Origin: Anas platyrhynchos
Lineage: Eukaryota > Chordata > Aves > Anseriformes > Anatidae
Assembly (NCBI RefSeq): GCF_047663525.1
Contig: NC_092587.1
Span: 37,563,001 to 37,627,000, forward strand
Direction: 5' to 3'
DNA: 64,000 nucleotides
The position numbers and the translations under genes are program-made. The notes below the pieces were generated by a model. That model ran no database searches and had not been told where the DNA came from. It saw only the letters and a list, made by a program, of their open reading frames with translations. Below, piece after piece: positions 53,890 through 64,000 of the stretch. Numbering within the stretch: position 1 is the first letter of the stretch; the number at the start of each line of letters is the position of its first letter.

Positions 53890-54290
53890 CTTACAAGTTA
53901 CCCCCGCCGCCCCGCGGGCAGCGCCCCGTCCTCCCCCGTCCCCTCCCTCCCGCCACTGGGCGCCGCCGCGCAGGCCCCGCCGCCCGCCTCCTCCGCCCCC
54001 CCCGGAAGGCGTCCGCGCCGTGCCCCGGAAGCGGTGGCGGGCGGGGTCCGGCGCAGCGCGAGGCCCTGCGGCTGCCGGGTGGCGCTGCCGTTACCGCGGG
54101 ACGCGGGGCCCGGCCCGGCCCGGCCCCGGCTCGGCGCTGGCGGCGGCCGCCGGAGGAGGTGGGTGCAGGGCCCGGGGCTTCCCCCCGCCACGGCTCCGCC
54201 TCGGGGGCCGCCTGCGGGGCGAGCCGGGGCTCGGGCCGGGCTGCTGGAGAGGGGGGTGCCGGCTCTGAGGCGCGTTGTCTGTCGCGATAG
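53890..54290 (+). promoter_or_regulatory. FRS2: CpG island; probable FRS2 promoter and 5' non-coding exon
   Basis: About 400 bp of very GC- and CpG-dense DNA without a TATA box. A splice-donor match (GGAGGAG|GTGGGT, exon end at 54158) occurs inside it and there is no convincing coding ORF, which fits a 5' non-coding first exon. The gene following YEATS4 on the same strand in amniotes is FRS2 (fibroblast growth factor receptor substrate 2), whose early exons are non-coding and whose coding exons lie far downstream. I did not find its first coding exon (expected to begin MGSCCSCPD) in the window. The gene name is inferred from order only. Confidence 0.5.
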
Positions 54291-54299
54291 TCGCGATGG

Positions 54300-57200
54300 G
54301 TGTCCTGAGGGGAGGCGAGGTGGCGGTGCTGGGGGTGCTGCGCGGGGAGCGGGGGTCGGGGGTGGCGTCGGGAAGGTGCCGGGGGGGGGTGCGAAAAGCT
54401 TTAGGGAGGGTTGTGGTGTCTGTGGGGCTGCTGAGGAGACTTTGGGGGCTGTGGGTGAGGTGCGAGGGGCAGAGGGGTGGGCGCTGTCACGGCAGAAACG
54501 CCCGGTCCTGACAGTGCCCTGAGCACCCCCGTGCTGGGGCTCTGTCAGCGGCCCTGCGCCCCTTGCCCCACAGCATGTTTACATTTAGGGGAGGGAAGGG
54601 CCAGTATTGCTAAGGTGAGAAGGGATCTCACCCGGCTCAGACCCCATGGGCATCCCACTGTCCTGCCCGGGTCAGCAGAACCGCCGGGACGTTGCTTCGT
54701 CGCCTGTGTGTTCATCTGAAATGCACACAGCTGAAAAGAAATGTGTGTTGGTGTCAGCACGAGCTGCCAGTTCAACCCAAAAATATGAACCGCGTTACAA
54801 AAGCAGAGTGATTAAGGAAAGCAAAGTGATTAAGGTCGTCGTTTCTTCACCGAGAAGCTCTGGGTTTATGTGCTTGCAGGTAAAGGATGCTTTGAAAACG
54901 CTCGGTGACAAAACACTCCAGCAGGTGTGTTTATACCAGGCTACGCGGCTTCCCAGGGCTTTGGGAAGGGGCTTGCCTTCCAGCTCAGTGTCTTGTCTTG
55001 GACATTGGTGCTTAGTTGTAGCCAAATAATCTGGTCTCGTTTCTGTGTAATCCTCGCACGGTAACTCGGTCTGCTTCTTCCTTGTGTAAGAAACTTCTGT
55101 GAAAGGGAAGTAGCGCAGCCTGTAGTTGTAGGCAGCCTGTGGAAGAATCCCGGTTTGTAGGGAAAGGAGTTTCATGAACTGTCGAAGAACACGATATATG
55201 GCACTTGTGGATCTGTCAGTGTAATTCTGTGCTTCAGCTGCCGGGCTCCTGATCTCTGAGGCTGATCTGGGATGTGTCCTGTCTGATAAATTAGCGTGTT
55301 TCTGTCCTCTGTTAAACTGGGTGAGCGTAAACAAATATATTTACATGCCATAGAAATTGCTCCCTTTTCAATCTGATGATGCAATAATAAATTGCACTGC
55401 TTGGAAGTTAGCAATGTTATTTCTAACCACCTACCTGTACCACTGCTTACGATACTGCACACTTCAAAAATCAGCTTGAAAGTAGCTGTCTCTGTGTTCA
55501 TCGGGGGTCTAATCCAGAACCCAACTCAGCCTTACTGCCTTCTGCGACCATCGGCTCTTGTGGTTGAAGCAATTGAATTAATTAAATTAAATTAAGCAAC
55601 CGGCTCTTTGAATAGTGGGCGAAATCCACTCCTGAGCAGAGATAGGACCACTTCAATCACCTGGACTGTTATTTAAATTTCTGGTAAACGTTAAATTCCA
55701 GTCAAGATAATACTTGACGTGGCTGTGTTGGGTTTATGGCGTAGATGTTCTCATTAAACAAAAAGCCCGGGCCGATTTAATCAGTGCTGCTGAGAAGAAG
55801 GCCTGGCGAAGGCGCCGTTATTAGGTTAGTGTCGCTCCCGCTCTGTCTTCATTTCGCTAACCATGACGAGTGGAGCTGGCCCACGCCGCTACCGCTTCTG
55901 CCCAAGCAGGCTGTGTCTGCTTTGGCTTCTGAAAAAGGAGTGACAGCACTCGGTCTGAAATCTGGTGTGAAAAATAATCACGGTGAGCTGCTTTGGCAAG
56001 TCACAAGCAGGTCAAAGTCGGGCTTTCTGCCTTCTGTCCTCCTTCCCGCTGTCCATCCCTTGGGGATGGATATGAGGGGCTGAGCTGCTGGAGGATTTGA
56101 GTGTGTCTCTGGGTTACAGCTCACAGGCGTATTTCACCTCTAAGACCCCTTAATCCGTGGCATCACATTGCTGATTTCGTTACACACTCCGAAGGGATGT
56201 TGAGGGAAGAATCTGGCCTTTGTATACTAATGCCTCTATTTTTTGGTGCTCTCGTTTGGTACCTATTGTTTCATTTAGCGGTGCTTAATGGGAAAAATAC
56301 GTTCCTGCTTATAACTGCTGCTCATCCGTCAGATTCTTGAAACAATGAATGTGTTCAGCGTGTATGTTGAGTCCTTAAAGAGTGACTTCAGAACGGACAG
56401 TTGTCAGAGTGTGCGCTAAGAAAACTGCGAGATATTCTGCACGAGTAAGTAGGTTTAACAGTGACAACAAAAAAAAACTCTGAAAGGTGTGATGCTGACC
56501 TGAGGCTGAATGCTGTTAACTTCAGACAGTGTCCTAGGAGGTAGCGTATGACTCTGCTTAAATAACAGCGTGGTTTTCAAAGCCTGGCTTAAGGCTTTCA
56601 GGCTTTACTTAATGTTTCAGGGTGTGGATAGGCATTGCTTTTTGTAAAGATCTGTGAAAATTTTAGATACTGCACCCGCCAGCCGTTTGTCTCTTCTGCT
56701 CTGCCACTGATTAGGGCACTGAACGATCCTTTCCAGCGAAGGAGCTGCTGGGTAGTGGTGCTGCCTGCCCTCAGCACAGCAGAGCTGACGCTGGCCTTTA
56801 CTTCAGCAGCCGGGTGCCACGGGGAATTCCTCCTGAAGTGGATGAATGAGCCCTTACGTGACCCCTGCTGCTGCAGGTCTGTAGGGGTGGCAGCCTCTCT
56901 CTGCCGGCTGGGGATGAGTAACCAGCTTCTGCTGGAAGAGCTCATCTGTCTGCTGCTGGTCAGCCACGTTTTCTGAAACAAATCTACTGGCTTTTGCTTT
57001 GGCTGCTGCTGTTGTTCTTTAGCAAAGCTGATTGAGGGGCTATTGGCTGAAAACTGCTGGCCAGAGATGCGTCGTTCCATGCAGCTTACACAGATGATAT
57101 TTCAGTCATGTAGAAGTTGCACAAGAGCATGCTAACACAGCAGGCTTTGCATCTCTCCCTCTTAAGCATCTTTTTTTTTTCCCCCTTTGGTTATCCCTTC

Positions 57201-60200
57201 TGCTACGGGTAAGCTTTCATTTCAAACTTGAACTGGTCATAAACAGTTGGTGGTCTCTTCTCACATGTGTATGTGCCTGTATGTGTGTGCACCTCACGTG
57301 TTCCCCAACACGGCGCACTCTTCAGCTTCCTCCTTTCTGCTGCTGCTTGGCCGGCAGCAATGGTGCCACCTGGTTTAGTTCAGTCTTTATTACGGCCGAC
57401 CTTCCTGGAGCCGTGCGATTCTCCAGGATTTCAGTCTTTCCCTCAAGCTTGAGATGACAACAAAAATAATTATCCCTGGGCTTTAATAAAAGAACTAATC
57501 ACTTTTTTTTTTTTTTCCTGATGTTTATACAATAAAATTTCACGATTATTGCATGTTTGGGATCGACTATATGCATTCTTTTCTAATTAGTGGAAATGGC
57601 ATTATGATTACTGCCTGTTTCCTTCTCTTCTTTTTGAATACTTTAATTTCACGGCTTTGTTCTCCTGAAACGGTCTCACATCCGTGTTGGAGTACTGCGG
57701 GTCTTGTTTTGTAAGCTGTGCTTCACCTGAGGCTGACTTGTAGGTGGCCCAGGGTAATCCCTGGACTTCTTGCTGGGACCTTGCTAACAAAGCCAGGCAC
57801 CGTGTCTTTAGCCAGAAGAGCAGGTTTCCTCCTCCGGGCTTCTCTTTGTTGGGATTTTGGCCCTGGCAGGGCTCAGTTGCTACTGCTGTCGTTCCTATGG
57901 TGCTGATGGGTGCTGTAAACCACCGACCTGTCAGTGTGTGCTGACCCGGTGGTGAAAAGTCGCTTTAATTCCCTGCCTTCTCAAGGATAAAGCAGACCAG
58001 ACCCTCTGTCCAGCATGAAAAACCAGGACTCCTGTGTATGCAACACTGCGCTGAGTATGTGGACAGGGGAAAGATATTCAGCGGTGTAATATTAGCTTAA
58101 ACAACAAAGCTTCCGTAGAGTTTTGTCCTCATACATGATACTTTTTTGTAGCAGGATGTAGTCTGTAATGTGCCTTTATTTCATGACAGGGCAGAGAGGT
58201 GACGGGTTGTGCCGTGCCTGAGCACACGGTGACATCTCCTCCCCAAACTGAGCTCTTGAAGCAGCAGCTTTAAAAGGGAAACTCCCGCTGTTTTCTGCCG
58301 AAATGCGAACTCTGCCCTGGACGTTCACTTCGAGTGACAAACAAACGATCCGCTGCGAGCTGTAGTCCATTTTGGTAGCAGCGTGGCTTGTGCCGAGCTC
58401 CTCTGAAATGACAGCAGCAGCTTTTTGCTCGCTTGCACGGCCGAGCGAAGCCGAGCTGACTGTGCAGCAGCTCTCCTGCAGACGGCTACATTTTTCAGTC
58501 TATTTATGAGTATCAACAAACACTTTGTGCATACTTTTGCCGTGCGTTGAATGCTGCTATTTTCCTTTAATTTAGCTGAAAACTGGTAATGGAATTCCTG
58601 AGGTTTTGAAAGGAATAGCTCTTGGCAAGCCTCGAGTTTTGAAACCAAAGGCAAATTAAGATACCAGGCAAACCCAGGGAGGGCCACTACTTCAGGGAAG
58701 GATGGTAAGATTCTCCCGACATCTTGGAGACTGTTTCTTGTATTTATGTTGAAAATATACGTGGCTATCTTTGAATTACTCCTATGGAGCGTAGTTGTCG
58801 TTGTTGTTTTGTTTAATAATTAAAAAAAGATAATACTGAAACTCAAGTGGAGTATTTTTTTTTTCCTTGATACCATGGAAGAGGTTTAGCCTCTTTAGCC
58901 AACCATTAGAAGGAGAGGGTAGAGTACTCCTTTTAGGTTTTTCTTTGTCTCTGACTGTATTTCTCAGTAATTTGAGCATTGATTGAGGCATGTAATTAGA
59001 CTGCAGGTTTTATACTAACTCAAACATGCTTTTCCTTCCAAGTGACCACAATAATCGCAACTGGAATAGTTATCATACATCTGTCAGGTGCTACAATGTG
59101 CAGCCAGGACGTTTATTTACATTTTCAAAGTGCTGCTGTGCTTTTTATAAAGCCTACAGCTAAGCGTTGCCTTACTTTGGTGGGAATAAGCCCATTTGCA
59201 CCGTGGGGAAACTCAGGCACCTGTGGGACTGCTGGCTGCGCGTGGCCTGTTCCCAGTGATCCCGAGGGGTACCGTGTTTGCTGCCTCCTTTATTTAGGTT
59301 ACCGCATTTCTTTTCGGAGTTTGGGCGCTCTGCGTGCCTTCATTCAGCCCGACGTTTCCTTGCAGTGTCTCTTATTATCATAAACATTTTGAATGTCTTG
59401 GAGCTCATTACCATCTCTCAGATTTAACTCGTTTGCTCTCCATTTGCAATGCTGCTGACAGCACTATAATCCTCTGTCGCCCGGGGCAGTAATTTGGGAG
59501 TAGCCCTCTTTTTTTCTCTTCGCCTTGCATCCACAGTCATGTTTTATTCATATCCTTCTTCTTCCTTGTCCAAACAACATTTCCAAGATCACATTTTCTT
59601 TTTCAGCCTTTACAAATAAAGTTTAGGCCTGTGTCTGTCATCTGGAGTACTTCGAGCACCTCCTCCCTCCTCTCCTGATATTCCTATCTCTGCGATCTGC
59701 TTAAAATACGGCTGGGAAGATTTTTCAGTAGTCTGCTTGGCTGCTGGCTTCCCGCATCAAGTTCACGTTCGTTGTCTTTCAGTCCAAAAAACCTGCAGCT
59801 TGAACTTCCACAACGTGCTCCACTTTCGCCCTGCTACTCGTGGTGCTCCAGTCTGTCCTTTTTTTTTTTTTTTTTTTTTTTTCTCTCTCTCTCTCTACCA
59901 CATCACTTGTGTTTCGGGTCAGATTCTTCTTTCTGATTTAGGAAACTTCTGAGTATTACCATATGATACACGGTGATCCTACTACATGAGAAAATCCTTG
60001 CACCTCCGGCTTTTCTCCATGTCGTTAGGTATTGTGGCTCTGCTTACACACATGAACTGCATTTTTATCTAACGAAGCCGGGAGGGATGCATGCTATCTT
60101 TTTGTTGTTGTTGTTTTTTAATAGAGACCTGTGAAAGTTATTTTGCTTTGCCTTCCCAATTTGGGTCACTTGTCTGATGACTGTACTTCTTTATTCCGCA

Positions 60201-60830
60201 ATAAGAGAGGAGCACCGGTGACGCGCTTTAAGCTTTGTAGTGTGAGTACAACGTCAGGTGTTGTGAACTTTTATTACTCTGCGTGATTGCACTTAGTAAA
60301 GACGTTTTGCTGTGCTTGTTAAGTTTATTGGGTGAGACAAATCTGACGAGTAGTCTGTAAATGACAGACAAATTGGATTAAACTAGCAATAAAAATGGTA
60401 TTAAATGCTACGTCTTATTGCAGAACTAAAGCTAATATTAACAGAGGCAATAATTTATTTATTTATCTTTTGACTAAGGGAAACCAATTGACTCTTAAGT
60501 ATATTTCGTGAAATGCTGGGTCACAAGGTTGTGACTTGTGATTCATCAGTGACTTGTGATTCATTTATTGAATGTTTAAACTTTTTGTTTTCAATTGTAA
60601 TGATTACAATAGTTGTAATATTTAGCTTGCTGTACCTGTTTTAGGAATGTTTGAGGATAGTGGAATTAATCTTCTGAGTCACAGCAGCTGCTTTGTGTTT
60701 CATTCTCCTGAACCCTACTAAGTAGACTTCAATGCCTTGAGATTGAGAGCGCAGGGCACGTATTGCTCATCAGTTTGTACAGCAGTGAGTGTGAAAGGAC
60801 TCAAATAGTTTTAATTTTAGTGTTAATTTT
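54300..60830 (+). other. Probable FRS2 intron 1, proximal part
   Basis: GC content falls from the CpG-island shore (to about 54,600) to background. No coding exon, RNA gene or transposon is recognised apart from the T/CT tract at 59859. An 18-bp direct duplication (GTGACTTGTGATTCAT, twice) lies near 60533-60563. Confidence 0.35.
59859..59896. repeat. Poly(T) followed by (CT)n
   Basis: About 24 T followed by seven CT units: a pyrimidine tract strong enough to mimic a 3' splice-site polypyrimidine stretch, though no good AG exon follows. Confidence 0.9.
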
Positions 60831-60831
60831 A

Positions 60832-60915
60832 GAACCATAGGAACACAGGGTTGGAAAGGACCTACAAGATCACCTAGTCCAACCATCTTCCTATTACCAA
60901 TACTACCCCCTTCCT
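60832..60915 (-). mobile_element. Short CR1 3'-end scrap
   Basis: AGAACCATAGGAACACAGGG, TTGGAAAGGACCTACAAGAT and CACCTAGTCCAACCATC match the terminal 60-80 bases of a minus-oriented CR1. Only the extreme 3' end was inserted or survives. Confidence 0.88.
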
Positions 60916-61290
60916 GATAGCCTCTTCATTTGCTGTGTGTGTTGGAGCCTGCAGCGCTCAGTTTCAGAGGGAGCGTGCTCTAGCTGCAGTTTGGCTGGGA
61001 AGGATGCCATTACATTTATCTGGGTTACTAAAAGGCATTTGGCTAAGACATTTTAGATCTCAAAAAGTAGTGAACAAGTTAATATTCTATACAACACTGT
61101 CTAATAAATTGCTCTCCAAACTTGAAATTTATGCTATTTACCTAGTGTGATTATAATAACATTTTTAGGCCTGTGGAGACATCTTTAGTCATACATGCTA
61201 GTCAGGCAGTCCTGCAACTCCAGAGAATGCCTCATTCTTAAAAATTGCCAGGAAGGGTAAAAGGTAATATATTACATTGGCTTCAATCAA

Positions 61291-61359
<69 letters not shown>
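61291..61359. repeat. (ATT)n microsatellite, about 23 units
   Basis: An uninterrupted trinucleotide run of about 69 bases. Its purity and length suggest it is polymorphic in populations. Confidence 0.97.
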
Positions 61360-64000
61360 TTTCTCCTTGTCCTTTTTCAGGTAGACAGCTAGATAGGTAA
61401 ACCTTTCTTACCCAGTGCTTACACTCTCCCTTCACCAAGTTCCAGAGCTTGTTTTGAAAACAGAGGTGAGGAAAGCATTTTCAGGTTGTCTTCTAGGTCT
61501 TCGGTTCTGGAGCGATGTTTGTTTTCTCTTAGAGGCACAGCATATGCCAGAAACTCAGATAAGCTTCTAGTTTCTGTAAGACTCTTCAGGTTTAAGTATA
61601 TATGATGACTTATTTTCAGATACTTACAGCCACTTAGGATCTTGAAATATTTCTGCTAGTAACGGGCAACAAGCTGCCTTTCAAAATCTAAAGTTTAAGT
61701 AATTTGTCTAGGATTTTCTGCACCTACGGTGAATGTGGATCATTTGACCTTCAGAAATGTGTTTTCTTTTACTGTGACTTTTGTCCATAAATGTCAGTAT
61801 GTTTGCTTACTAAATATTTATTTCTTCCTGCTTTGAGTTCCTCGTTCTGCAGAGTCCCTCTAAATTGGTCCCGTACAGCACAGCTTCACGTGTCTGCTAA
61901 AGTTAGATATGCTTCTCTTGAAGGGTTTGTATTTGTGAAGTCACCTGTGATCTGTGGTTCTGTTTGTTAAATGGATGTAATTCACCAACTTTAAATGGTG
62001 TGGTTTTAAAATAATTTTATATCAAAGTAAAAAGTAGCTTAATACTGTTAGTTGCGTGGAACTTAAAAAGGAACCAAACCTTTCTGAGAATTTGATTTGT
62101 GCCAATACCGTATCCATTTAGCATTTTCTGCGAGCTCTTCATTGGTGACGTTAAAATAAATGGATAGCAGTTATGCCGCAGCCTGTCCCCTGTTGTGCCT
62201 CCCCCTCCAAGGACATAAATATCTCGTCTTGCCCTGGGGCTCAGCCTAAGGCAGGTTTTCATTGTTTGAGTCCCAGTTTAAATATTTGTAAGTTTTAGGG
62301 CTCACAAATACAAGCATGTAAAAAGCTAATTGACAAGCAGTTGATAAATCAAGTTGCATGTTCACGTGTCACCTCTGAGAGCTTCCAGTACTCTCACCTA
62401 GTGATGTGCAAAGAGGAGCACATTTTTGAGTTACTCTTTATTTATTTAGACTCTGGTTCATGTAAGACTTTGCTGGATGTTTTGACTTCTCGCTGAACTC
62501 CAGGTGACAAAACTTAACAAGGGATGTAGGAAAAGTAAGGTGCAACTTAAGCATATGCCAGTCATTCTGAAACTCACTGCTCATAAACCCTCCCTCGGGA
62601 ATGAAGGCGAGCCAGATTACAGGTGACTTCTTCATAGTCTGGAGTAGAAAGATGTCAGAGGAGGAGGAAACATAGAGTTCTCAAAATATTCCAAGCAAAT
62701 AAGCATATTTGAAGTAAGACATATTTTCTAATCCTGCTGTCAGATGGCTGAAAGAGGCAGAGTGCATTTTTTCATGTTGCTTTCCAACGCCCTACATAAA
62801 AGTTTGTGACCTAGATGTGTTGGTTTTTCTCTTCTAGTGGAGTTATGCAAGTTAACATGGCTTTTGTTGTTGATAATTAGCTAAAATTATTAGGGGGGAT
62901 GGGGAAGAGACAGCCACTGTTCATTCTTTCATGGAAGGAAAATCTTCAGCTCTCTTCTGTCATTCGGGGGTATTCAGCTCTAGGTTCTCCTCCATCATTA
63001 GTGTGCAGAAATGCTGCTTTCAGATTGTCAAAAATTGGACACAGCCCAGGAGCTGAAAAGAATGTAAACTTTTGTGTAATGAATTATATGAAACTTCCCT
63101 GTCAGCTAAGGAGGAGTAAGTGAAATACCGTACTAATGAGGTTTTTAAGTAGTTAGATTTTAGATTTGTTGCATGTGAAACGTTATCTCTCAAGTGTGCC
63201 GTACCCGGGAAGCGTAGCTTCAGAAACGTGTTTCTATTCTTCACTTCAGAACAGAAAGCAAAATAAAAAAAGATTGCTTGAGAAGATGGAATAATAAAGT
63301 CAAATGGTTCGTGATGAACGGTAGAAGTATTTTTGTATATTACCTCAAATAGTAAACATTGTGAGTCAGCTGTTAGTGATTTGAAAATTTACTTTATATA
63401 TATAATTATATACATGCTTTATAATAATAATAATAAATATATCCATACTCTGTGTGGATAAATTCTAATACCAAACAGAATTTTCGTGAGGTCAGATCGT
63501 TGGTTACCTATCATTATGAATGGGCTCTTTTGAGGTGGGTGATTTCATGAATTATTTGTAACTTCAGGGATATTATACAAAGAAGCACTTAAAAATAAGA
63601 TGAGAAAGAATAAGGGGGTGTCTTCTTCAGCAGGAGCCTGTGTTTGTAAATGGAACATAACTAAAACTGTCACCCAAATGTTTGATGTTGAATTTGGTAT
63701 GTAAAAGCTAAGCTCTTGCCAAGTTCCTCACAGGCTAACCCTCAAAACAGACTGTATTTAAATTTTCTTTGGGTTTCAAATCTGCATTTGTGAATATATC
63801 GCTTTATGCTACTGGTGAGACTAAAAATGTGGAATAGAGATTTGGTCAAAATCTTGGAAGCCGAGATGGCTTTGCTCTGTGCTAAAATCCCAGCACATTT
63901 TCTTTTCAAGCTGAGATGAGGAGAAGCAAGCTCCATAAGCAGATGAATCTTTAGGGTGTGCAATTTGGGACTTACGAGTTATGCTTTTAAAGTTATTTTT
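61360..64000. other. Probable FRS2 intron 1, distal part; no exon seen
   Basis: AT-rich DNA with a TA/ATA repeat at about 63395-63440. No exon, RNA gene or transposon is recognised up to the end of the window. Confidence 0.35.

Noticed and set aside
53777-54522. Overlapping ORFs of 137-213 codons in the second CpG island
   Set aside because: Several frames are open at once, which is expected from GC content; no domain or conserved motif is seen.

Overview
This is vertebrate nuclear DNA from a bird, most likely a waterfowl (duck/goose lineage). Several lines support this. The gene order is CPSF6 – LYZ – YEATS4 – (FRS2), all on the + strand, which is the conserved amniote lysozyme locus. CR1 retroelements are the dominant repeat. 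The encoded c-type lysozyme has the duck-like mature start [16 protein letters not shown] rather than the chicken start [16 protein letters not shown] (compared from memory). Almost every long ORF in the window is chance; the real genes are split into small exons, and I placed them by splice sites and by recognising the proteins.

Layout. 1-1527: the last three coding exons of CPSF6 (mRNA cleavage factor Im 68-kDa subunit). 1528-14480: about 13 kb of AT-rich, repeat-poor DNA with many AATAAA signals, probably a very long CPSF6 3' UTR plus flank, ending at a strong poly(A) signal at 14448. 14480-28100: the 5' chromatin domain of LYZ. It holds an AT-rich segment at about -10.3 kb that resembles a matrix-attachment region, a perfect CTCF core at about -9.5 kb, two CR1 copies, and an interstitial telomere-type (TTAGGG) block about 3.4 kb upstream of the promoter. 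28123-31736: the complete four-exon LYZ gene. 31852-32270: two abutting CR1 3' ends filling the short gap to the next promoter. 32281-32740: a CpG island with YY1-like and E-box motifs. 32569-37143: the complete seven-exon YEATS4 (GAS41) gene, with a CR1 in intron 6. 37160-53880: intergenic DNA with one very old CR1 relic (46560-47560) and one younger CR1 (52400-53106). 53890-54290: a second CpG island with a splice donor, best read as the 5' non-coding exon of FRS2. 54300-64000: probable FRS2 intron 1 with simple repeats and a CR1 scrap.

The genes do not form a pathway. CPSF6 and YEATS4 are ubiquitous nuclear housekeeping genes (3'-end processing; histone acyl-lysine reading in TIP60/SRCAP complexes). 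LYZ is a secreted antibacterial muramidase expressed in a tissue-restricted way between them. The interest lies in how the LYZ domain is insulated and regulated between two housekeeping units. I found no previously unknown gene system, no tRNA/rRNA genes, no CRISPR and no intact viral or transposon ORF.
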